11,299 nucleotides of DNA, taken from contig JBBKWJ010000027.1 of the NCBI GenBank assembly GCA_037968895.1, forward strand, positions 1 to 11,299. Direction: 5' to 3'. Positions within the stretch are counted from its first letter, which is position 1; each line of letters opens with the position of its first letter. Below, piece by piece: positions 6,453 through 11,299 of the stretch. The notes beneath the pieces are model-generated. The model searched no databases. It worked only from the letters and a program-made list of their open reading frames with translations, and had not been told where the DNA came from. The stretch is from JBBKWJ01 sp037968895 (lineage in GTDB: Bacteria > Actinomycetota > Acidimicrobiia > Acidimicrobiales > SZUA-35). The position numbers were made by a program, and so were the translations under genes.

Positions 6453-6950
6453 ATGCCAACTCTTGAAGCCGTCCTCGGCGATATCACCTCCGAGGACGTC
6501 GACGCGATCGTCAACGCCGCGAATTCGTCGCTCCTCGGTGGAGGCGGCGTCGATGGGGCTATTCATAGAGCGGCCGGGCCAGAGCTCGCTGACTACTGCC
6601 GCAACCTCGGCGGTTGCGAAACGGGGCAAGCCAAGATCACACCCGGATTCCAGCTAGACGCGCAATGGATCATTCACACCGTCGGACCAGTTTGGCGTGA
6701 TGGAACCAACAATGAACCCGAGCTACTCGCATCCTGCTATCGAGAATCTCTGGCTCGGGCCGACGAAGTCGGTGCCACGCAGATTGCCTTCCCGGCGATC
6801 TCAACCGGCGTTTACGGTTACCCGATCCCATTGGCCGCACGAGTCGCTATCGAAACGATCCGCTCGTCCCCTACCCGGGTCTCGTCCGTTCGTTTCGTCG
6901 CGTTTGATCACGAGACCTTGGCTGCGTATCTGGACATCCTCAAGGAGTAG
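6453..6950 (+). CDS. Macro-domain protein, ADP-ribosyl/O-acetyl-ADP-ribose hydrolase (MacroD/YmdB-like)
   Basis: Protein of 165 residues, one complete macro domain. Visible: 'VDAIVNAANSSLLGGGGVDG' (16-35), the substrate loop with Asn24 and Asp34, which correspond to the catalytic Asn/Asp of MacroD-type enzymes; 'TGQAKITPGF' (57-66); 'IIHTVGPVW' (73-81); and 'FPAISTGVYGYP' (113-124), the second phosphate-binding loop. Known members remove ADP-ribose from acidic residues of proteins or deacetylate O-acetyl-ADP-ribose in the cytoplasm. GGAAG (6443-6447) precedes ATG 6453 by 5 bases. It follows the DUF1801 gene by 36 bp and converges on the SARP gene with 22 bp between. Its first 66 bases plus the 36-bp leader (6417-6518) and its last 75 bases recur, diverged, at 10272-10455. 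The first 45 bases of the gene also carry an 8-bp inverted repeat, GTCCTCGG/CCGAGGAC (6471-6497), probably chance. Confidence 0.93.
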   Translation: MPTLEAVLGDITSEDVDAIVNAANSSLLGGGGVDGAIHRAAGPELADYCRNLGGCETGQAKITPGFQLDAQWIIHTVGPVWRDGTNNEPELLASCYRESLARADEVGATQIAFPAISTGVYGYPIPLAARVAIETIRSSPTRVSSVRFVAFDHETLAAYLDILKE

Positions 6951-6972
6951 TCAAGCTAACTCCGTCACCGGC

Positions 6973-8736
6973 TTATTCGAGGGCCCCGATTAGGGCTGCA
7001 GCCGCAGCGTCACCGTCATTGCCAAGCGCAGCACCATGGAGCAGCGAACGCACCGTGAGCGCTCTCATTCCAGTTCTAGACGCGAGAGATTTCATCGTGT
7101 CGACCCAGTATTCGGTGCCCTCATGACCATGTCGGATGCCAAGATCACACTGGGCGTCGAGGATGTACGCGTCGAGCCAGACATAGGGGTCGGCAAGACG
7201 GTTGCAGCGGGAACGAGCGTCCGAAAGGAGCTCGAACGCTCGTGTTGTCTCACCCGATGACGCCGCCACCATGGCGAGGCCTCGCGCCGACATTCCTTCC
7301 CAGCAGGGATCGCCGAGCTGGCACGCTCTGGCGAACGCTTGACGAAGCAGGTCTGTAGCCCCGGCCGGGTCACCCCTGGCCAGCTGGACCTCACCCCGTA
7401 ACGCCTGAGGCCAAGGCAAGATCGCAAGCCAATGATCGCGTTCAGCAAGCTCGATCGAAGCGTCGAGCTGCTCGGCTGCGGTGTCGAAGTCTTCACGGAG
7501 CAGGTTGATCCGCCCAAGCATCGACAGTGCGAATGCTCGACGTCGCGGGTCCTCAGCTAGTACCGACAACTCGATGGCCTCTTCCAGGAGATCACCAGCG
7601 GCGCCATAGTTCCCTCGGTCGCTCTGGACCGAACCGAGGTAGGTCTTAGCCTTGGCCATAATCGAGGGCGAACCATCGGCGAAGGTCAGCGCATCGGTGA
7701 GCCACACCTCGGCGCGGTCGTAGCGGGCTCGCAGGAAATCCACGTACCCAAGTTCAGCTCGTGCTTGGGCGACAGCGGTGCGATCGCCGTCGACCATCGC
7801 GATCTCGGCCGCCTCATAGAGAGCGGCGACGCCCTCCTCGTCGAATCCGCCAAGCGAGTGGACGAGCGCCTCGGCCAACACCAGTCGAGAGCTGACCCGG
7901 AGTCTGGTCACATTCGCATCGTCAGCGAGCCTTGCCGCAGTTCGTAGCGACTGAACACCGGATTCGACTGCTCCTGCTGCGACTGCAGCCGAGCCCGCCT
8001 CCACAATCGCTTCGATCGAGGCCGGATCGTCGGTCGCCGCACCTTGATAACCGGTCACGCTCATCGCTGCACGCACCGCAGGCCCCGGTGCGGTTCCGAG
8101 TTCGCCTAAAAGTAGTTCACTGAAGGCTGCGAACTGTCGTTTGGCGGCGATGTCATCCCCCGTGAGTCGGTACAGACGGAGCAGCAAGGCTTGATGATTC
8201 TCGTCAAGAGGACTCATCACTGCGGCGCGGATTGCATAGCCGAGCGCGGCTTGATTCTCGCCACTCGACATCGAACCCAGTGCCGCCTCATGAAAGATCG
8301 CCTCCGAGGCCGCGGCGAGGTGCCTCTGCTCAGCCAGCAACCAGGATTCGAACGCCGGGGCGCTTTGGATCACGATGCCATCGAGAAGATCGGCCCCCAA
8401 TCCAGGGAGGCCGACTGCATCGGACCATGAGCCTCTCATCAGCACATCGACATCGACCAGCGCATCCGCCGGCAGTTCCAGAACAACGGGGTCACCCTCG
8501 AGTGAGCCGACCCCGCCCATGCCGCGTCGAATCTCGGACAGGCTCCATCGCAGTGCCCGCAGCGGGTCGTCAGCCTCGGCGAACAGCAGAGTCGCGAGCT
8601 GGGATCGCGTTCGTGGACGCTCGCTTAACACGATGGACGCCAACAGTGCCCAGCTCTTGCGACTCCGGAATTCGTAGCGAGCCCCCGATGTGTTCTCGAT
8701 GCTCGGCCGGCCGAGCAGGTGAATAGTGAGACTCAT
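6973..8736 (-). CDS. SARP/BTAD-family transcriptional regulator with TPR domain
   Basis: Protein of 587 residues. The N-terminal part (about 1-95) reads as the SARP winged helix: 'LLGRPSIEN', 'FRSRKSWALLASIVL', 'RSQLATLLFAEADDPLRALR', 'LSEIRRGMG', 'DVDVL'. A bacterial transcriptional activation domain follows (about 125-228; 'FESWLLAEQRHLAAASEAIF', 'GELGTAPGP'). The remaining about 350 residues are Ala/Leu-rich helical repeats of TPR type (for instance 'ARAELGYVDFLRARYDRAEVW' region and 'RRRAFALSMLGRINLLREDF' region). Unlike large SARP regulators it has no NB-ARC or cyclase domain. It should activate promoters bound through the winged helix, with the TPR part sensing a protein or small molecule. 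It is the last gene of an operon with the thioredoxin-fold and DUF4242 genes, 37 bp after the former. Start ATG 8736 has only a weak GAGAG upstream. Targets cannot be read from the window; the palindrome at 9709 is one candidate. Confidence 0.9.
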   Translation of the reverse strand: MSLTIHLLGRPSIENTSGARYEFRSRKSWALLASIVLSERPRTRSQLATLLFAEADDPLRALRWSLSEIRRGMGGVGSLEGDPVVLELPADALVDVDVLMRGSWSDAVGLPGLGADLLDGIVIQSAPAFESWLLAEQRHLAAASEAIFHEAALGSMSSGENQAALGYAIRAAVMSPLDENHQALLLRLYRLTGDDIAAKRQFAAFSELLLGELGTAPGPAVRAAMSVTGYQGAATDDPASIEAIVEAGSAAVAAGAVESGVQSLRTAARLADDANVTRLRVSSRLVLAEALVHSLGGFDEEGVAALYEAAEIAMVDGDRTAVAQARAELGYVDFLRARYDRAEVWLTDALTFADGSPSIMAKAKTYLGSVQSDRGNYGAAGDLLEEAIELSVLAEDPRRRAFALSMLGRINLLREDFDTAAEQLDASIELAERDHWLAILPWPQALRGEVQLARGDPAGATDLLRQAFARACQLGDPCWEGMSARGLAMVAASSGETTRAFELLSDARSRCNRLADPYVWLDAYILDAQCDLGIRHGHEGTEYWVDTMKSLASRTGMRALTVRSLLHGAALGNDGDAAAAALIGALE

Positions 8737-8773
8737 CGGAACATGCTCTCACAATCGGGGTGGCCCGCCGCTT

Positions 8774-9436
8774 TCACGCGAGATGCGCAGCCGTGGTGAG
8801 CACCCGCGGATCGGGGAAGTCCTCACAAGACTGGTAGAGGTACGCGAGGCGAACCAAACCATCGGATCCGATTACGAATTCAGCTGCCGCCCGCCATGGA
8901 TCATCCACCGGGGGCCGGCCCTCCACTCGACGCGACTCCTGGAAGCTCGCTCCGAGATCGCGGGGGTGCGTCCAGAACTCGACCGGGGCATCGAACAACA
9001 CCCGCTCGACCGGCCATTGGCCGACTCCGTAGGCTCGATACGCCTGATGCTCAGGATCACACAACACTGGGCAAGGCAGAAGGTTCTGATCTCGATAGAC
9101 GGTCGCTCGGGCCGGTTCACCCTGAGCGATGATGACCGGCATAATGCCCGCCGCTTCGTATGCCTCATACTCATCGAGGAGCCGGCTGGCCCGGTCCACT
9201 CCGCACGAGCAACCGAAATGGCGCCAGAACATGAGCAGCACGACCTGATCTGCCCAGAACTCTGAGAGCGACCGGCTTTTTCCGGCGTGGTCTGCCAATA
9301 CGAGATCTGGCGCCACCGTTCCTCTCGTCAGGCCGATCCCTTCAGGTTCGGTCGGACCAGCGGACCAGCCGTCCAACCATTCGAGCTCGGCGTCTGCCGT
9401 CAACGTCGCAACCGTTGACGGCTGCACACTGCTCAT
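8774..9436 (-). CDS. Thioredoxin-fold peroxiredoxin-like (AhpC/TSA) protein with CxC motif
   Basis: Protein of 220 residues. After an N-terminal extension, 'GTVAPDLVLADHAGKSRSLSEFWADQVVLLMFWRHFGCSCGVD' covers the first strands of an AhpC/TSA domain (about 39-81), with Cys76 and Cys78 in a Cys-Ser-Cys motif at the active-site helix, where classical peroxiredoxins have a single Cys in a T..C context and thioredoxins have CxxC. Further cysteines are at 122, 126 and 204. 'AAEFVIGSDGLVRLAYLY' (about 184-201) is the usual late beta hairpin of the fold. It is likely a thiol-disulfide or peroxide-reacting protein, probably cytoplasmic because no signal peptide is visible; the substrate is unknown. 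It starts at ATG 9436 with an ATGA overlap with the DUF4242 gene, so the two are coupled. The neighbouring SARP regulator may respond to its redox state (inference). Confidence 0.8.
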   Translation of the reverse strand: MSSVQPSTVATLTADAELEWLDGWSAGPTEPEGIGLTRGTVAPDLVLADHAGKSRSLSEFWADQVVLLMFWRHFGCSCGVDRASRLLDEYEAYEAAGIMPVIIAQGEPARATVYRDQNLLPCPVLCDPEHQAYRAYGVGQWPVERVLFDAPVEFWTHPRDLGASFQESRRVEGRPPVDDPWRAAAEFVIGSDGLVRLAYLYQSCEDFPDPRVLTTAAHLA

Positions 9437-9684
9437 GTGTGCTCACTCACCGGATAGATCTCGTCGGCAACGAGGCCGTGGGCTTCGCGGTGCACCGTGT
9501 TCGCCGCTTCAGCATCTGGGGCGTCGACTAAGCAGAAGATCTTGCCTGCCTCCTCGTCAACCCAGTACCGCAAGTACTTCACCCCGTGTGCCTCTTGGGT
9601 CGCGAGGTCGGCTTCGTGAGCTCCAGCGACATCACTCGCGGCAACCCCGCCCTCAATATTGTGAACGTCCATAAACAGTGGCAT
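9433..9684 (-). CDS. DUF4242 / SCO4226-like nickel-binding protein
   Basis: Protein of 83 residues that fits DUF4242 across its length: 'MPLFMDVHNIEGGV' at the start, 'EADLATQEAHGVKYLRYWVDEEAGKIFCLVDAPD' in the middle (about 24-57; split here for reading) and 'VHREAHGLVADEIYPV' at the end (about 64-79). The ferredoxin-like fold of Streptomyces SCO4226 in this family binds nickel; the conserved His, Cys and Glu here (His8, Cys51, His65, His69) are the candidate ligands, but the match of exact ligands is my estimate. Its physiological role is unknown. Start ATG 9684 has a strong AGGAG 6 bases upstream. It is the first gene of a three-gene operon ending in a SARP regulator, and an 18-bp palindrome lies 25 bp upstream of its start. 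Confidence 0.85.
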   Translation of the reverse strand: MPLFMDVHNIEGGVAASDVAGAHEADLATQEAHGVKYLRYWVDEEAGKIFCLVDAPDAEAANTVHREAHGLVADEIYPVSEHT

Positions 9685-9708
9685 CTTCTTCTCCTGTCGT
9701 CTCCGACC

Positions 9709-9726
9709 CCAACCAGTGCTGGTTGG
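9709..9726. promoter_or_regulatory. Perfect 18-bp palindromic operator candidate upstream of the DUF4242 operon
   Basis: CCAACCAGTGCTGGTTGG: 8-bp arms, fully complementary, around a 2-base centre. It lies 25-42 bp before the start codon of the DUF4242 gene (minus strand), where a dimeric repressor or activator would bind. A 2-base loop is too tight for a good RNA hairpin and no T-run follows, so a DNA-binding site is more likely than a terminator for the SUKH gene upstream. Confidence 0.5.
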
Positions 9727-9758
9727 AATCTCTGAATAACGACACGATGAACCACACC

Positions 9759-9777
9759 CGTTTGATTCAACGTTTGA
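9759..9777. repeat. 7-bp direct repeat between SUKH and DUF4242 genes
   Basis: CGTTTGA occurs twice, separated by TTCAA (12-bp period), with the small palindrome TTGATTCAA inside it. It sits 13 bp beyond the SUKH stop and about 75-95 bp upstream of the DUF4242 start, a normal distance for an activator site. SARP regulators bind heptamer direct repeats of about 11-bp period upstream of the -10 element, so this is a possible SARP site. Found by eye. Confidence 0.3.
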
Positions 9778-9789
9778 CGATCACACGCC

Positions 9790-10188
9790 TTAACCAGAAC
9801 CGACCGAACGAGCGAGGGCCTGTAGAAACTCGCCCAGACTCGACGACAGCTGCTCACGTTCGCTGAGGAGTGGCCCCCACCGCTCGACCGCCAGTGTCTC
9901 GGTGTTCAGGCAGAACGGGTCCCCGCTTCCATCATCGCCAAACGCGAAGAGCTCGGGAGGCAACCCCGGGTAATAGTTGGCATCTGCAACCTCGACGAGT
10001 CGCCTGACGGGCCAAATAACGAACCACTGACCCGCCTCGTCATAAACGCCGTCGCACTCCCCCCAGAGTTCGACAAGCAGTGGAGGAAGCGGCTGGTGGC
10101 CGATCACTTCCGCGACCGCTTCAATGCCACCAGACTCGACGGGCGCAGGGCACCGGAAATTTGGATGATCAATGAGGGCGCCGAGCAT
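9790..10188 (-). CDS. SUKH-family (SMI1/KNR4) protein
   Basis: Protein of 132 residues with the SMI1/KNR4 pattern: 'PLPPLLVELWGECDGVYDEAGQWFVIWPVRRLVE' region (about 33-66), then 'PPELFAFGDDGSGDPFCLN' (about 77-95), the acidic GDDGSGD turn typical of the fold, and a C-terminal amphipathic helix. SUKH proteins are often immunity proteins against polymorphic or contact-dependent toxins, but many are stand-alone with unknown roles. No toxin gene is visible next to it. ATG 10188 is the only ordinary start; it lacks a Shine-Dalgarno sequence. The frame stays open upstream to 10242 ('SALVASSLRSDTFLG') without ATG, GTG or TTG, so the true N-terminus may have been longer and lost its start, or it starts at CTG. 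The macro-gene relic begins 84 bp away. Confidence 0.8.
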   Translation of the reverse strand: MLGALIDHPNFRCPAPVESGGIEAVAEVIGHQPLPPLLVELWGECDGVYDEAGQWFVIWPVRRLVEVADANYYPGLPPELFAFGDDGSGDPFCLNTETLAVERWGPLLSEREQLSSSLGEFLQALARSVGSG

Positions 10189-10271
10189 GCCGAGAAAAGT
10201 ATCAGAACGCAGCGAGCTAGCAACGAGGGCCGACGCCTTGGATCATGGTCCGCGTCGACGATACCTCGCCA

Positions 10272-10455
10272 GTACGAAGAGACAGCTGGACCGAAACGGA
10301 GACCGAACTGCCAACTCTCGAAGCCGTGCTCGGCGACATCACCACCGAAAATGTCGATGCCATTGTCAACGCCGACCCAAGTCTCCTCCGTCCGTTTCGT
10401 CGCGTTTGATCAAGAGACGATGGATGCCGATATCAATATCCTCCGGGAGCCTTAA
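10272..10455 (+). pseudogene. Deleted, frameshifted relic of the macro-domain gene
   Basis: 10272-10373 aligns without gaps to 6417-6518 (the 36-bp leader plus codons 1-22 of the intact macro gene); by my hand count 82 of 102 bases match. The start codon is changed to CTG (10308-10310). The copy then jumps from 'VDAIVNA' to the sequence of codons 141-165, starting at ACCC (10375, equal to 6873), and ends at TAA 10453-10455. The net loss is about 353 bp, which shifts the frame, so the 5' part reads into TGA while the 3' part 'VSSVRFVAFD' lies in another frame. Both ADP-ribose-binding loops are gone except the first Asn, so no function is possible. It stands between and opposite to the SUKH and cupin genes. 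Confidence 0.88.
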
Positions 10456-10473
10456 GAGTGCGACAGCAGCTAC

Positions 10474-10836
10474 TCAAGCTGAGATGAAGTAGTACTTGCG
10501 TAACGTCTCGGTGATCTCCCAGACGAAGCGTGCGCCTTTAGCCACGAAGAAGGTGTCGCCTGCCGTGAAGGTCTCGACTCGGTCATCATCAAGGCTCGTC
10601 AGCGTGACTGAGCCAGACAAGATCGTCATCATCTCGTTTACGGGGTGTGGGTCGAAAACCATTCTCGACGGTGCGCACTCCCAGACACCGACTAAGACGC
10701 TTCCATCGTCGGCTGCAACGTATGGGTAGTCCAGTTCGGTTGTATCCCCGGTGGTGAACGCGTCGTTCGAGACGTCGGCTGAAGGCTGAAGTCCACCTGC
10801 GGGATGAGCTTCAAAGCGGGTAAATGTGTTGTTCAT
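10474..10836 (-). CDS. Cupin-domain protein (DUF861/Cupin_3 type)
   Basis: Protein of 120 residues: 'VGVWECAPSRMVFDPHPVNEMMTILSGSVTLTS' region (about 49-81), then 'FTAGDTFFVAKGARFVWEITETLRKYYF' region (about 90-117). This is the pattern of the small Cupin_3 family (G.WE..p ... E...ilsG ... aGD....pkG....W...e.lrKyy), related to ureidoglycine aminohydrolase and EutQ. The classical HxH metal ligands of cupin motif 1 are not present as such (HPVNE here), so metal binding is uncertain. Start chosen at ATG 10836 because GGAG lies 9 bases upstream; an ATG at 10851 would place that site inside the gene. It follows the DoxX gene by 41 bp and is probably its operon partner. It converges on the macro relic. 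Confidence 0.85.
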   Translation of the reverse strand: MNNTFTRFEAHPAGGLQPSADVSNDAFTTGDTTELDYPYVAADDGSVLVGVWECAPSRMVFDPHPVNEMMTILSGSVTLTSLDDDRVETFTAGDTFFVAKGARFVWEITETLRKYYFISA

Positions 10837-10877
10837 AGGTCTTGGCTCCATTCACACAAGGCTTATACGCAGTTGTT

Positions 10878-11299
10878 CTATTTGTTGTCCCGAAGGGCGT
10901 TTCGCAAGGCGCTCCAGGCTCCTGTAGACCAAAGTGCCCAGCCGACGAGAACTGGTTGGAAGACAAGTCGAACTGCTCGTGCGGTATCGGAGTTCAACCC
11001 GAACGCGTCTGTGCCCTCCACGAGCTGAGCGATATTTCCCGGGAAGATCACAACAAAGAACGCGGCGGCAACGAGTCCCACGATCACCCGGTGCTTCATT
11101 GCGACGAGCAATGCGACGCCAATGAGAATCTCGACAACCCCTGACACCACCACGACGAGATCGGCATCTACTGGGAACCAGTCAGGAACCTGCGCGAGGA
11201 ACTCGCTCCGTGACCACGAGAGATGGCTGACGCCGGCAAGGGTAAGTGCGGCTCCGAGCAGAAACCGTAAGGCAGTTTGAATGCTGCTGACTTCGGTCT
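10878..11299 (-). CDS. DoxX-family membrane protein (N-terminus outside window)
   Basis: The frame is open from the right edge to TAG 10880-10878, about 140 codons. A GTG at 11153 would give only 91 residues, but the family sequence clearly continues upstream: 'LRFLLGAALTLAGVSHLSW' is the first membrane helix, followed by 'FLAQVPDWFPVDADLVVVSG', 'EILIGVALLVAMKHR', 'AAFFVVIFPGNIAQ', 'DAFGLNSDTARAVRLVFQP' and 'VLVGWALWSTGAW'. This order matches DoxX-like four-helix proteins of the inner membrane. DoxX relatives take part in oxidative-stress membrane complexes in mycobacteria; the role here is unknown. No ATG, GTG or TTG is in frame between 11156 and the edge, so the real start lies beyond it. 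The cupin gene follows after 41 bp. Confidence 0.85.
   Translation of the reverse strand, partial: TEVSSIQTALRFLLGAALTLAGVSHLSWSRSEFLAQVPDWFPVDADLVVVVSGVVEILIGVALLVAMKHRVIVGLVAAAFFVVIFPGNIAQLVEGTDAFGLNSDTARAVRLVFQPVLVGWALWSTGAWSALRNALRDNK

Noticed and set aside
6471..6497. 8-bp inverted repeat GTCCTCGG/CCGAGGAC at the start of the macro gene as a regulatory hairpin
   Set aside because: It lies within codons for conserved residues, has an 11-base loop, and is not kept in the diverged copy at 10326-10352. Probably chance.
6417..6950. Macro gene and relic as ends of a mobile element
   Set aside because: The repeats are gene sequence in the same orientation, with no terminal inverted repeats, no transposase or integrase and no target duplication seen between them.
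8726..9265. Plus-strand open frame of 179 codons
   Set aside because: It is the antisense shadow of the thioredoxin-fold gene, with no motif and no ribosome binding site.
10096..10455. Plus-strand open frame of 119 codons as a real gene
   Set aside because: Its first half is antisense to the SUKH gene and its middle is the macro relic read out of frame; only the last about 25 codons match the macro protein.

Overview
The window looks like chromosomal DNA from a moderately high-GC actinobacterium. The support is a SARP/BTAD regulator with a TPR tail, a DUF4242 (SCO4226-like) protein, an actinobacterial OmpR/MprAB-type two-component pair, GTG starts and tight ATGA/GTGA/TGATG gene overlaps. Acidimicrobiia is a guess from protein character only. 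No rRNA, tRNA, CRISPR array, integrase or insertion sequence was found.

Layout. (1) 1-198: 3' end of a VOC/glyoxalase-fold gene, convergent with the next block across a small hairpin. (2) 212-3611, minus strand: a tightly coupled operon, transcribed cotH-like kinase lipoprotein -> OmpR-family response regulator -> histidine kinase. (3) 3612-3808: a 197-bp divergent control region with PhoP-like 7-bp direct repeats facing both ways. (4) 3809-5187, plus strand: a DUF4956 membrane protein overlapping a VTC-domain polyphosphate polymerase. (5) 5188-5316: no gene; a possible leaderless promoter lies at its end. (6) 5317-5718: a complete VOC protein. (7) 5719-6065: 347 bp without a convincing gene, holding a hairpin and a start-less open frame. 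(8) 6066-6950: a DUF1801 protein and a macro-domain ADP-ribosyl hydrolase. (9) 6973-9684, minus strand: an operon transcribed DUF4242 protein -> thioredoxin-fold protein -> SARP/TPR regulator, preceded by a perfect 18-bp palindrome. (10) 9790-10188, minus: a SUKH (SMI1/KNR4) protein. (11) 10272-10455, plus: a deleted, frameshifted relic of the macro-domain gene. (12) 10474-11299, minus: a DoxX-family membrane protein (running off the right edge) followed by a cupin.

The most interesting part is 212-5187. A secreted CotH-type kinase, a DUF4956 membrane protein and a VTC polyphosphate polymerase are arranged head to head, and a complete two-component system is translationally coupled to the kinase gene. 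My reading is an envelope-associated polyphosphate/phosphotransfer system with its own sensor and regulator: DUF4956 and VTC would make or handle polyphosphate at the membrane, CotH would act on the outer face, and the histidine kinase would sense envelope or phosphate state and control both arms through the shared intergenic region. The gene families are clear from sequence; the joint function is inference.

The right half is ordinary accessory actinobacterial content apart from the decayed macro-domain duplicate, the palindromic operator candidate and the orphan SUKH gene next to the relic.
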